64,000 nucleotides of DNA from JAGTVG01 sp963699805 (GTDB lineage: Bacteria; Bacteroidota; Bacteroidia; Cytophagales; Cyclobacteriaceae): contig CAVOVH010000004.1 of NCBI GenBank assembly GCA_963699805.1, positions 248,001-312,000 of the forward strand, read 5' to 3'. Numbering within the stretch: the stretch's first letter is position 1; each line of letters opens with the position of its first letter. Under the pieces are notes generated by a model. The model did not search any database and was not told the DNA's origin. It saw only the letters and a list, made by a program, of their open reading frames with translations. Positions 15,782-24,625 of this stretch are shown one piece after another. The position numbers and the translations under genes are program-made.

Positions 15782-16695
15782 GGTAGTGGATTAAATTTTA
15801 AGTCCCATATCGATATTGATCTGTCATCACTGCATGAAATTAACCTATTTTTATAGTTTGACCAAAATATTTTATTAACTGAAGTTAAATGACCTCCATG
15901 TCGTGATCTATCAATTACTTTTAACAATTTAAATTTTCCAGCTTCCCATATTTTAATTGTTTTATCCATACTGCAGGTTGCAAAATATCGGCCATCCTGA
16001 CTATAGTCGATCGAATTGATGGCATACATATGAGCGATGATCGATTCTTTTAACTGATAATCCTCCATCCTGTTCCAGATATTTAAATGAGCATCCCGGC
16101 TTCCGCTCAATAAATATTGACCATCGGGTGAATACTTCAAGGTAAATACTGAGTTTTCATGGGCTTTGAATTCATGAATCATTTCCATACTTCCAAGATT
16201 GAATATCCTGATAAAATGATCACTGTATCCAACGGCCAGATGATCCCGGTTCGAAGTGATGGTCCTGATACTTTGATGACTCTTCCTAATCTTTCCCAAT
16301 ATGGAAAGGTTTTGAGGATCGATCATTGTCAGGGTACCCTCTGCACTCCCCGCAAATAATATCCCACGATGAAAATAAATATCAAAAATAGCCGCTTCTG
16401 TATATTTCAGCGAACCGATTTCCTTTCGGTTTTCAAGATCAATGATATGAATTCCCTCGTAATTATGTCCGACAATAAGTTGGTTTATCTCCTCCAATGG
16501 ACAGAGGCTATATATTGAATTTGAGACATTGGCCACAAGTTGGCCATCTTCCGATCCATTCATCTCCCACAAGACCACCATTCCGTCACCGGCAGCGGAT
16601 AAAAATTTATCTTTTTCAGGGGATGATGTTACCGTATATATGCAATCCTTATGTCCCGTCAGTGTTTTATATCTTGATACATGAACCACTGCCAT
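15778..16695 (-). CDS. WD40-repeat protein
   Basis: A seven-bladed WD40 beta-propeller of about 305 residues. Repeats are evident, for example TLTGHKDCIYTVTSSPEKDK, EFKAHENSVFTLKYSPDGQY, SGSRDAHLNIWN, IAHMYAINSIDYSQDGRYFA, TCSMDKTIKIWEAGKF and SCSDDRSISIWDL. I take the ATG at 16695 (MAVVHVSRYKTLTGHKD) rather than the longer frame from 16761, which would overlap the divergent phosphopantetheinyl transferase and adds an unrelated leader. No signal peptide, so a cytoplasmic scaffold. Its stop overlaps the divIVA start (ATGA), which suggests a functional pair. The ligand is unknown. Confidence 0.9.
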   Translation of the reverse strand: MAVVHVSRYKTLTGHKDCIYTVTSSPEKDKFLSAAGDGMVVLWEMNGSEDGQLVANVSNSIYSLCPLEEINQLIVGHNYEGIHIIDLENRKEIGSLKYTEAAIFDIYFHRGILFAGSAEGTLTMIDPQNLSILGKIRKSHQSIRTITSNRDHLAVGYSDHFIRIFNLGSMEMIHEFKAHENSVFTLKYSPDGQYLLSGSRDAHLNIWNRMEDYQLKESIIAHMYAINSIDYSQDGRYFATCSMDKTIKIWEAGKFKLLKVIDRSRHGGHLTSVNKIFWSNYKNRLISCSDDRSISIWDLKFNPLP

Positions 16696-16698
16696 TAT

Positions 16699-16706
16699 CA
16701 AATATA
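16699..16706 (-). promoter_or_regulatory. Putative -7 promoter element for the WD40-divIVA-folB operon
   Basis: Minus-strand TATATTTG, matching TAnnTTTG, is followed by only three bases before the ATG at 16695. If it is used, the transcript would be leaderless or nearly so. Confidence 0.35.
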
Positions 16707-16731
16707 CTTCATAAAGCTTAAATATATGCTG

Positions 16732-16739
16732 TATTTTTG
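16732..16739 (+). promoter_or_regulatory. Putative -7 promoter element for the phosphopantetheinyl transferase gene
   Basis: TATTTTTG matches TAnnTTTG, 30 bases before the preferred ATG at 16770. It supports that start over the ATG-like codon at 16737, which would lie inside the element. Confidence 0.42.
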
Positions 16740-16769
16740 CCCATAGAAAATTATGCGACATTTTTCATT

Positions 16770-17405
16770 ATGCCGATCATAAAAATAGAATTGATTAATT
16801 CAGAAGTATCCTGGAGTATCTGGAAAATTGAGGAGTCTGTAGAATCATTAATGCAGAGCGCCCTTTTATCCGACCAGGAATTAATTGAATATCAGCGTTA
16901 CACTCATCTAAAAAGAAGGAAAGAATGGCTGGCAGCGAGGAATGCTTTAAGCTCCCTGATAACAGTGCATGGTCATGATTATTCCGGCATTGAAAAAGAT
17001 GAATTTGATAAACCCATCCTTCGGGACAGGTCATTTCATATTTCCCTGGCACATAGTTTTCCTTTTGCGGTCGCCATGATCCACAAAAACAAGCCTTGCG
17101 GCATTGATATTGAAAAGACCAAACCTGCCCTCATCCAAGTGAGTACGAGATTTCTAAGCGACCGGGAATTGTCAAACATCAGTCGGAACCTACATGGGCT
17201 TTGTCTCGCCTGGACAGCCAAGGAATCATTGTATAAAATGTACGGGAAAATATCGCTCTCATTCAAAAATCAAATGTTTTTATATCCGTTCGAAGTGAAA
17301 AATAAGGGTCAGATCAAAGCATCTGTCACGTTAACAGATCAACGGGATGAACATGTGCTGACTTACCGAAGGATAGATGATTTTTACATCTGTTTTAATT
17401 GTTGA
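16770..17405 (+). CDS. 4'-phosphopantetheinyl transferase superfamily protein
   Basis: Sfp-type transferase that moves phosphopantetheine from coenzyme A to a carrier-protein serine. The family signature is present as CGIDIEKTKP (residues 111-120 of the 211-residue form) and WTAKESLYKMYGK (about 149-161), supplying the Mg2+ ligands Asp and Glu and the KE..YK motif. Upstream HISLAHSFPFAVAMIHK matches the SxxH block. I chose the ATG at 16770 (MPIIKIELINSEVSW); 16737 would lie inside a probable promoter. There is no polyketide or peptide synthetase in the window, so the target (perhaps fatty-acid ACP) is unknown. Convergent with the SirB1-like gene. Confidence 0.88.
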   Translation: MPIIKIELINSEVSWSIWKIEESVESLMQSALLSDQELIEYQRYTHLKRRKEWLAARNALSSLITVHGHDYSGIEKDEFDKPILRDRSFHISLAHSFPFAVAMIHKNKPCGIDIEKTKPALIQVSTRFLSDRELSNISRNLHGLCLAWTAKESLYKMYGKISLSFKNQMFLYPFEVKNKGQIKASVTLTDQRDEHVLTYRRIDDFYICFNC

Positions 17406-17420
17406 CCTGGGAAACCCGGG

Positions 17421-18281
17421 TTAATAACTTCCAATTCCATCGTCATCCCCAAACGAAATGGCGTTGAGCAATATTTTTATCTCATCTACCTTGTAGTGAT
17501 CTCCGATTTTCTCGAATGATATGATCAGGTTCCTTAAAACCCTTTTGATCACATCCAGATGTGAACAGGGTTCAAAAAAAATATCCAGGGGAGTTATATG
17601 CAGATTGGATACATAATTTTCAAGGTCGGCCCTGGAGAATAATAAGCCTTTATTAAAAGCATTGATATAAAATTGCAGTTGAGGGGATTTATAGGTGCAT
17701 ACAAATAGGTTGGGCAGGTTGACCCCATAAACAGGCATTTCAAGCTTCTGGGCAATGAGCAGGTATATGACACAAAGTGTTATCGGGTTTCCTCTTTTTG
17801 TTTCCAGCACCACATTGATCATTGAATTTGCAGGAGAATGAAAATTAGTCGTGTTTGCACTGAATTTGTATTTCGAATAAAGTACATTATTCAGGATCTT
17901 TATCTGATCATAAGGATGTATGTTGGATCTAAAATCCCTCCAGGCTTCATGATACATTTGTTCAATATCTTTTCGAAGGATATCCAGTTTAAGATCGGGA
18001 TACTGATAAGTAGCGATCAACCACATTCCTTCCAACAGATCCTTAAATCCTTTTTCTTTCCAGTCCATCAACCTGGATTTTAACTGATCAAACTGCAAAG
18101 TATGGATCAGTTCCTCCAGCTTCCGCTGAATAATCGGATTGAAACTGTTTTCCCATTCATTTTCAAGAAATGGTATGATTTCATTCCCCAGGGAAATGAT
18201 CTTTTCCTCCACCTGGGTGACAATGGAATGGTCATCATCATCGAGCAGAGATACCAATGCCTTGATTTCCTTCTTCTTCAT
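17421..18281 (-). CDS. SirB1-like transglutaminase-fold protein
   Basis: A 286-residue cytoplasmic protein with the SirB1 N-terminal domain (transglutaminase-like fold). The central block reads FHSPANSMINVVLETKRGNP, then ITLCVIYLLIAQKLEMPVYG and VNLPNLFVCTY, the well-conserved part of the family. The N-terminal third is helical and HEAT-like (LDDDDHSIVTQVEEKIISLG). Members occur widely and often have C-terminal TPRs, which are short here. The biochemical role is unknown. It lies downstream of and convergent with the phosphopantetheinyl transferase and 78 bases from the MCE gene on the same strand. Confidence 0.85.
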   Translation of the reverse strand: MKKKEIKALVSLLDDDDHSIVTQVEEKIISLGNEIIPFLENEWENSFNPIIQRKLEELIHTLQFDQLKSRLMDWKEKGFKDLLEGMWLIATYQYPDLKLDILRKDIEQMYHEAWRDFRSNIHPYDQIKILNNVLYSKYKFSANTTNFHSPANSMINVVLETKRGNPITLCVIYLLIAQKLEMPVYGVNLPNLFVCTYKSPQLQFYINAFNKGLLFSRADLENYVSNLHITPLDIFFEPCSHLDVIKRVLRNLIISFEKIGDHYKVDEIKILLNAISFGDDDGIGSY

Positions 18282-18359
18282 AGGAATAAATATAAACTAA
18301 TATTTGATTTTTGACAATCCGCATTCCCCGTGGGAAAAATGAAGATCAGCGGCAATCCC

Positions 18360-19310
18360 CTATTTCTCTTTTTCCTTGGTGGATTTATCCTTTTTTCCAA
18401 ATACGCTGATATGAACATACCGTTTGGGATTCTCTCTCAGATCTACGAAGAGTTTATCAAGATCCTCTGCACTTTTGGTTAAGTTATTATACAAGGAATC
18501 CTCCTTTAATAACTTACCAAGTGAACCTTCCCCTTCCTGGATGCCGATCAACAATGCATTCAGGTTTTTACTGGTTTCGGCAAGATTATCCACGACCCTG
18601 GATAAATCCAATTGATTCAATGAATCCATAAAAATATCCGTTTTACCCAGTACACCGCTCAGTGATTCAGCCGATTGGTTCAGTTGTCGTGTAAGGGTTT
18701 CGATATTGCTGAGAGAATTGCTGATGACAATCCGGTTCCCTTCTATGATCTTATGGGTACTCTCTAAGGTACGGTTCATAGTGATGATCATCTGACGGAT
18801 CAATTGCTCCGAGAGCATCAAGCTGTCCAGCATGGAATTGGTCTTTCGTATGAGAGCTCCGACATCGTTGGCTACGGGCAGGGTTTGTTCCGTTAATGAT
18901 TCGATCAATCCCATGGCCACATCTGATTTCAGTGTATCCCCGTCTTCCAGCGGTTTGTATATCTGTTCTGGTAACCGGAGTTCGATGGCTTTTCCACCCA
19001 AAAAACCTTCGCTGATTAAAAACGCTTTGGTTGAATCATCAAGTACAATATCACCATCAATGTCCAACTCGACCAGAATCTGATTTTCCCGGGTTTGCAG
19101 AAACGAAATACTGCTTACCCGGCCCACTACCAAACCATTTATGATGACTGAATTTGAAACCTGGAGTCCATCAATATTTTGATAGATCGCATAATAATGA
19201 TTGGTTCTTGAAAAAAAATCGATCCCTTTTAGAAAATTGAAACCGATATACAACAATGCAATGGTCAGGATGCTGAACAAGCCAATTTTGAATTCTTTGG
19301 ATATTTGCAC
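18360..19310 (-). CDS. MCE/MlaD family protein
   Basis: Substrate-binding component of an MCE-type lipid transport system. The N-terminus has a cytoplasmic start, one transmembrane helix (KIGLFSILTIALLYIGFNFL), and then the MCE domain (YYAIYQNIDGLQVSNSVIIN, GLVVGRVSSISFL). A long helical region with heptad character follows (about residues 140-290), as in MlaD/PqiB-type proteins that form a periplasmic tunnel for phospholipids. The 316-residue length is normal. The ATP-binding and permease partners (MlaE, MlaF) are not in the window. The gene is immediately downstream of the N-acetylmuramoyl-L-alanine amidase gene on the minus strand, with a gap of 10 bases. Confidence 0.92.
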   Translation of the reverse strand: MQISKEFKIGLFSILTIALLYIGFNFLKGIDFFSRTNHYYAIYQNIDGLQVSNSVIINGLVVGRVSSISFLQTRENQILVELDIDGDIVLDDSTKAFLISEGFLGGKAIELRLPEQIYKPLEDGDTLKSDVAMGLIESLTEQTLPVANDVGALIRKTNSMLDSLMLSEQLIRQMIITMNRTLESTHKIIEGNRIVISNSLSNIETLTRQLNQSAESLSGVLGKTDIFMDSLNQLDLSRVVDNLAETSKNLNALLIGIQEGEGSLGKLLKEDSLYNNLTKSAEDLDKLFVDLRENPKRYVHISVFGKKDKSTKEKEK

Positions 19311-19320
19311 AATGAAAAAT

Positions 19321-20111
19321 TTAATTATTTGATTCTAATTCATCCTTATAGTCACGGAATGCCCTGAAAATTCCAGATGCCAGATAGACCTGACCCAGCT
19401 CGTCGTTTAGATATTTTTCTTCCTTGGGATTACTTAAATAACCGACTTCGATCAGAACACTGGGCATGGAGGTTCTCCAAAGCACCCAAAATCCAGCCTG
19501 TTTTACTCCTCGACTTTTTCTGCCTACTCTGTTTTGCGAATTGATGTTCTATTTTATCGGCAAGGTTTAAACTGTTGTTAATATACGCATTTTGATATAA
19601 AGAAAACAATATCAATGATTCTGGAGATTTCGGATCAAATCCCTCGTATCGCTCTTCGTAGTTCTCTTCTAACAAGATCACAGAATTTTCGCGCTTGGTC
19701 ACTTCAAAATTTCCTTCGGATGTATGCTGCCCCATTACATAAGTTTCGGTCCCGTAAATAATATTCTGATTGGAAGGAACCGCATTACAATGTATGGAGA
19801 TGAAAACATCTGCATCATTTTTGTTAGCAATATTTGGGCGTTCATCCAATTCAATAAAGGTATCATCGTCGCGTGTGTAGAGGACTCTCAACGTCTTTAA
19901 TGTTTTCTTTTATGATGCGGCCTAATTCAAGCGCAATCTTAAGGGCAATATCTTTTTCCTTGCTGAAAACTCCATGGGTACCCGGATCTTTCCCGCCGTG
20001 CCCGGCGTCTATCACTATTTTATCCACCTTATATTCAGTGATGCCAGCAGGCTTAAAAGATGCCGTTATAAGCAAAAACGCCAGACAAAGGATGAGTGCA
20101 ATATTTCTCAC
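19321..20111 (-). CDS. N-acetylmuramoyl-L-alanine amidase, with two apparent frameshifts
   Basis: Zinc amidase of the Amidase_3 family, which cleaves the bond between N-acetylmuramate and the stem peptide. Frame 1 has a signal-like N-terminus (MRNIALILCLAFLLITASF from a GTG at 20111) and VDKIVIDAGHGGKDPGTHG, carrying the first zinc His. Frame 2 continues with VLYTRDDDTFIELDERPNIA and DADVFISIHCNA, the second His block. Frame 3 holds QNRVGRKSRGVKQAGFWVLW, then MPSVLIEVGYLSNPKEE with the catalytic Glu, ending at the stop at 19321. Dropping one base at 19889 and one A/T from the four-base run at 19532-19535 gives a continuous normal protein. A longer frame could start at 20195, overlapping the divergent lptD. 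Confidence 0.88.
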
Positions 20112-20181
20112 AATAGTTCGGTTGTTAAAAGTTATTAGGATAACTTTACGCAAAAATGTAAATTTTTTGACAAAACTGAAA

Positions 20182-22935
20182 GTGGGTTTATACAAATATA
20201 AACGCGTTGTTGGTGTTATTCTGATCCTGATTTCCGCTTACACATCTTATTGTCAAAATATCAATCCGGATGTCATCAAAACAGACACCAGCTTTCAGCG
20301 AATCTCTGAAAAAAATCCTGTTTTCAACCAGGATTCAATACAGACCCTTGACTTACTGACTCCCGATTCCCTCGCACTCGATTCTGCCCTCGTTTCCGAT
20401 TCTTCTGCCCTGGTCAATGATACCATCCCCCGTGGAGATATCGAAACCACCATCAATTATGCTGCCAGAGATTCCATGCGACTTGACCTGAATACGCATG
20501 AAATCGATATTTATGGAGAGGGGAAGATTGTTTATGGCGAAATAGAACTGACCGCTGACCGTGTCAATGTCAACTATGATACCAACGAGATCATGGCCAC
20601 AGGTACACAGGATTCCCTCGGAAATGACATTGGCGATCCGGTCTTTAAGGACGGTCCTGAGAACTATGAAACCAAAAACATGCGCTATAATTTCAAATCC
20701 AAAAAGGCCATCATCAGTGGAGTAGTTACCCAGCAGGGAGAAGGAATTATGCACGGTAACCGGGTGAAAAGGGATCAGGCAGGGGACCTGTATATTGACC
20801 GTGCCAAGTACACGACTTGTAACCTGCCCAATCCTCATTTTCATATAGAGGCGAAAAAACTTAAACTGATCCCGAACAACAAGATCCTGGTAGGTCCCTT
20901 TCACATGCGGGTAGCGGATATCCCTCTGCCCATCGGGTGGGCTTTCGGCATGTTTCCCATGCCACGAAAACAGGCTTCAGGTATCCGTTTTCCTACGTTT
21001 GGAGAGGAGGAACGCAGGGGATTTTACCTGCGGGACGGAGGATATTATTTCGCCATCAGTGATTATATAGACCTTCTATTATTGGGTGAAATATATTCAA
21101 AAGGAAGCTACGGATTAAAGATCGCTTCCACCTACAAAAAAAGATATTCATATAGTGGAAGTTTTTCTTTTAAATACAACCGGCAAAAAGGGGTGCAAGA
21201 AGGGGATTCATCCATCATCAAGGACTTCTGGATCACCTGGAGTCATTCGCCTCAATCCAAGGGAAGCAGCCGTTTCTCTGCTTCCGTAACGGCAGGAACC
21301 TCTTCCTATAATCAGAATAATCCCTCCTATTATGATGTAATCAACAATATGAATCAGGAATTCAGTTCCAATGTGAACTATTCCAAAACCTTTACCGGAT
21401 CGCCCTTTTCTATGGGTGCCAGTATGCGGATCCAGCAGAATACACAAACCGGGATCACAAACCTGCAGCTTCCCGATCTATCCTTTTCGATGAACAGAAT
21501 TTATCCTTTTAAAGGGAAATCACCAACTGCCAGAAATATTTTTCAAAAAATCAACCTTAGCTGGAATATGACTGGAACGAACCGCATTTCAAATGCCCCA
21601 ATGCGCAAGCCTTCGGGATTTGAAGTGGCCAATTATAATCCAGTTAACGACAGTACGATCGCTTTTTCAGCATCCAATTGGGATTTACTTTCTGACAGGG
21701 CAACAAACGGGATTCGGCATTCCATCCCCATTTCAACGTCGACCAAAATATTAAAACATTTTACCATGAATCCATCCTTCCGGTATGATGAGATCTGGTA
21801 TGGCCAGCAATTGAACTATACCTGGATCGATTCATTGAATGCAGTGAGGATAGATACCCTGAAAAAATTCTCAAGATTGAATAGTTACAGTTTTTCCACT
21901 GGATTAACTTCCCGCATTTATGGAACTTTATTTTTCAAAGGGAAAAATATACAGGCTATCCGGCATGTAATGACACCCAATGTCTCTTTTTCCTATTCTC
22001 CTGATTTTTCGGATGAGAAATACGGATATTATCAGCAGGTACAGATTGATTCCCTGGGAAATACCCGTACCCTTTCCAGGTACAATGGGTTCGTATATGG
22101 CGCTCCAACCCAGGGAGAAATAGCCAGTGTTGGTTTTCAACTCGATAATAATCTTGAAATGAAGGTTCGATCCAAAAAAGACTCTACCGAAGAATTTAAA
22201 AAAGTGCCCATCCTCGAAAACTTCACCATCTCCTCAGGTTATAATTTCCTGGCTGATTCATTCAACCTGGCCCCTTTCCGGATATCAGCCAGGACGAAAT
22301 TATTTAACAAAAAGCTTGATATCAATATGAGCGCCAACCTGGATCCCTATATTTATAACCTCGATACTTTTTATGTCGATGAAAGAGGCAATGAAGTGAT
22401 CCACCAGACCAAATTGAGTAAGTACGCCTGGGATGCTGGAAAAGGACTGGGACAGATCAGTTCCGCCAACTTATCCATTGGGACCAGCCTGAATCCGGAA
22501 TCCTGGGAAAATAAAGCCGCAGAGGTTGATAAGGAAACTTTATCTGAATCTGAACGAAGCGAGCTTGAATTCATCGAACAGAATCCAGACCTGTATGTTG
22601 ATTTCAATATCCCCTGGAACGTGCGTGTCAATTATAATGTAAATTATACAAAAGCCGGCTACCAGAAAGCCAAAATTACCCAATCATTGCGATTAACCGG
22701 GGATTTCAGCCTGACGCCCAAATGGAAGGTGGGGTATCAGACAGGTTACGATTTTCAAAATAAGGAAATCACCCAGTCCAACCTGAATATTAACCGGGAT
22801 CTTCATTGCTGGCAGCTGAGTCTTACCTGGGTTCCCTTTGGCCGCTATCAGTCGTATAATGTGACCATCCGGGCTAAATCCTCCCTGCTTCAGGATCTGA
22901 AATTGAACAAACAAAGAAGCTGGTGGGATAATTAA
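20182..22935 (+). CDS. lptD: LPS-assembly protein LptD-like outer membrane protein
   Basis: Large exported beta-barrel protein (917 residues from the GTG at 20182) with a signal peptide ending VILILISAYTSYCQ. The N-terminal part has the OstA/LptA-like jellyroll, RLDLNTHEIDIYGEGKIVYG, and the following ELTADRVNVNYDTNEIMATG is typical of LptD. A conserved Cys-bearing segment is AKYTTCNLPNPHFHIEAKKL, and then the barrel begins with PIGWAFGMFPMP. LptD inserts lipopolysaccharide in the outer leaflet with LptE. The same frame is open much further upstream (to 19873), but that part is antisense to the amidase and lacks a sensible signal. An ATG at 20092 is the alternative start. Divergent from the amidase. 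Confidence 0.9.
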   Translation: MGLYKYKRVVGVILILISAYTSYCQNINPDVIKTDTSFQRISEKNPVFNQDSIQTLDLLTPDSLALDSALVSDSSALVNDTIPRGDIETTINYAARDSMRLDLNTHEIDIYGEGKIVYGEIELTADRVNVNYDTNEIMATGTQDSLGNDIGDPVFKDGPENYETKNMRYNFKSKKAIISGVVTQQGEGIMHGNRVKRDQAGDLYIDRAKYTTCNLPNPHFHIEAKKLKLIPNNKILVGPFHMRVADIPLPIGWAFGMFPMPRKQASGIRFPTFGEEERRGFYLRDGGYYFAISDYIDLLLLGEIYSKGSYGLKIASTYKKRYSYSGSFSFKYNRQKGVQEGDSSIIKDFWITWSHSPQSKGSSRFSASVTAGTSSYNQNNPSYYDVINNMNQEFSSNVNYSKTFTGSPFSMGASMRIQQNTQTGITNLQLPDLSFSMNRIYPFKGKSPTARNIFQKINLSWNMTGTNRISNAPMRKPSGFEVANYNPVNDSTIAFSASNWDLLSDRATNGIRHSIPISTSTKILKHFTMNPSFRYDEIWYGQQLNYTWIDSLNAVRIDTLKKFSRLNSYSFSTGLTSRIYGTLFFKGKNIQAIRHVMTPNVSFSYSPDFSDEKYGYYQQVQIDSLGNTRTLSRYNGFVYGAPTQGEIASVGFQLDNNLEMKVRSKKDSTEEFKKVPILENFTISSGYNFLADSFNLAPFRISARTKLFNKKLDINMSANLDPYIYNLDTFYVDERGNEVIHQTKLSKYAWDAGKGLGQISSANLSIGTSLNPESWENKAAEVDKETLSESERSELEFIEQNPDLYVDFNIPWNVRVNYNVNYTKAGYQKAKITQSLRLTGDFSLTPKWKVGYQTGYDFQNKEITQSNLNINRDLHCWQLSLTWVPFGRYQSYNVTIRAKSSLLQDLKLNKQRSWWDN

Positions 22936-23332
22936 ATCCGAATTTGTTAATAGACAAATTCGCCCGGAGGACTGAGGGACCGTAAACATTTAATAAATCC
23001 CGAAATACTCAATCATTTAATTAATGTTCAACGCCAATACTTTCTTACAATTTACATGGCCCTCGAGGATTAACCCACTTCGAAAAATTATCGGATTATA
23101 AAAAATTCAGAAATTATTCTGTCGGCCTTTGGCAAAACCCTCAATTTCGATTGATGATTAAGGATTAAACCGAGATGATCTTTGGACGAATTCAGCCCTT
23201 TTAACTGCATTCCAGCAAACTGGAAAATTACAGATCGGATATTAAAGAACTAAAAGCTGACTGTTTTCCAGTTTTTTAACCAATGGCGAATGGTTGGGAT
23301 CTAAGGGCAGTGGAATGATTATATTTTGGGGA
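22936..23332. other. Intergenic gap without a recognised gene
   Basis: About 400 bases between the convergent ends of lptD and dapF. It is AT-rich with stop codons in all frames that I followed. I saw no tRNA, terminator hairpin with a T-run, or repeat. Confidence 0.6.
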
Positions 23333-24112
23333 TTACTGTATTTCAATTTGTCCGGTAAAGATCTTTTCGGCAGGGCCTATCAGGAAAATATCAGTAAAAA
23401 TACCGAAACCATCTGATTTGAAACTAACCTCCAGATCGCCGCCCCGGGTTTTGATAAAAACATGATCCTGATTTTCATTGAGCCCCAATGCCAAGGCAGA
23501 GGCGGTCACACCCGTACCGCATGAAAGTGTCTCATTTTCTACTCCCCTTTCATAAGTTCTGACGTACAGGCTCCCTTTCCCGGTTTTCTGAACAAAATTT
23601 ACATTGGTACCTGCGGGATGAAATTTCTGGTTGTAACGGATCTCTTTCCCGGAATGATAGACATCCACTTTATCGGCATCTGGGACAAAACGAACATAAT
23701 GTGGTGAACCTGTATTTAAAAAGAGATCCTCCTGGTGGTAAAAAACACCTTTTACATCCGGCATCTTTAAATGAATCCGGAAATCCCTGATCTCGGCAAA
23801 TAAAGGCCCTTCAATGGTTAAAAAAGTCGTTTTATCTCTGATGATCCCCAATGCATGACTGAACATTACCGCACATCTGCTCCCATTGCCGCATAAACTC
23901 TGGGTACCGTCCGGATTATAGTAGATCATTTCGAAATCATATTTTTCATGCCCCTGAACCAGGATCAATCCATCCGCACCAATACCAAATTTGCGATGGC
24001 ACAGGGAAGAAACCAGGGATAACCCCTCAACAGGGAAACGATGGTTACGGTTGTCGATCATGATGAAATCATTCCCCGTTCCCTGGTATTTCTCAAACGA
24101 AATTATGGTCAT
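23333..24112 (-). CDS. dapF: Diaminopimelate epimerase
   Basis: DapF interconverts LL- and meso-diaminopimelate for lysine and peptidoglycan synthesis by a two-cysteine mechanism. Both catalytic Cys motifs are seen: SLCGNGSRCAVMF near residue 72 and NETLSCGTGVTASALALGL near 195. The N-terminal FEKYQGTGNDFIMIDNR and GADGLILV are also diagnostic. 259 residues is a normal length. The gene follows rplS on the same strand, but a strong hairpin terminator lies between them, so it probably has a separate promoter or depends on readthrough. Confidence 0.97.
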   Translation of the reverse strand: MTIISFEKYQGTGNDFIMIDNRNHRFPVEGLSLVSSLCHRKFGIGADGLILVQGHEKYDFEMIYYNPDGTQSLCGNGSRCAVMFSHALGIIRDKTTFLTIEGPLFAEIRDFRIHLKMPDVKGVFYHQEDLFLNTGSPHYVRFVPDADKVDVYHSGKEIRYNQKFHPAGTNVNFVQKTGKGSLYVRTYERGVENETLSCGTGVTASALALGLNENQDHVFIKTRGGDLEVSFKSDGFGIFTDIFLIGPAEKIFTGQIEIQ

Positions 24113-24142
24113 TTTAACCTGGTTTTAAAAATGAATTTAAAC

Positions 24143-24170
24143 AAAAAAAGCCGGCATTACGAACCGGCTT
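24143..24170 (-). terminator. Rho-independent terminator after rplS
   Basis: On the minus strand, AAGCCGG, a nine-base loop and CCGGCTT form a seven-base-pair stem that runs into seven T residues. It sits 20 bases beyond the rplS stop codon. Confidence 0.85.
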
Positions 24171-24190
24171 ATATCTTTGTTTCGATCATG

Positions 24191-24553
24191 CTAGATTTTT
24201 TCCTTTACCTTGGCAGCCTTGCCTTGTTTTCCTCGCAGGTAATACAACCTGGCTCTTCTTACATGGCCTTTTCGGATCACTTCAATTTTATCAATGCTGG
24301 GTGATAAGATCGGAAAGATCCGTTCCACTCCAACACCATTGGACACTTTTCTGACCGTAAAAGTCTCCCCATTTGTATTTGCATGCCTTCTCTGTATCAC
24401 CGTTCCCTGAAATTGCTGGATCCGTTCCTTGTTGCCTTCTTTGATTTTCACATGAACATTGATGGTATCACCGGCTTTAAATACCGGGAATTGTCCCTTT
24501 CTTTCCTCTATCAATTCCCGTTCTATTTCTTTGATTTGATCGCTCATGGCCAT
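24191..24553 (-). CDS. rplS: 50S ribosomal protein L19 (bL19)
   Basis: Ribosomal protein L19 at the 30S-50S interface. Typical features are AGDTINVHVKIKEGNKERIQ, QFQGTVIQRRHANTNGETFT, VRKVSNGVGVERIFPILSPS and the basic end VRRARLYYLRGKQGKAAKVK. It has 120 residues. It is the last gene of the classical rpsP-rimM-trmD-rplS series, but a perfect -7 promoter element in the 72-base gap after trmD suggests extra transcription of rplS alone. Followed by a strong terminator. Confidence 0.98.
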   Translation of the reverse strand: MAMSDQIKEIERELIEERKGQFPVFKAGDTINVHVKIKEGNKERIQQFQGTVIQRRHANTNGETFTVRKVSNGVGVERIFPILSPSIDKIEVIRKGHVRRARLYYLRGKQGKAAKVKEKI

Positions 24554-24582
24554 TAATTTATTACCGCTATGAAAATGGAGTG

Positions 24583-24590
24583 CAAATATA
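24583..24590 (-). promoter_or_regulatory. Putative -7 promoter element for rplS
   Basis: Minus-strand TATATTTG, matching TAnnTTTG, 30 bases before the rplS ATG, in a 72-base AT-rich gap. Confidence 0.5.
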
Positions 24591-24625
24591 AATAATTTAA
24601 TGAAATAAAAATGTGATCTGAATAT

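Noticed and set aside
16696..16761. N-terminal extension of the WD40 protein
   Set aside because: Lies over the divergent promoter region; the ATG at 16695 gives a normal WD40 start.
19873..20181. Upstream extension of lptD
   Set aside because: Antisense to the amidase, no signal peptide, and the sensible signal sequence begins at the GTG at 20182.
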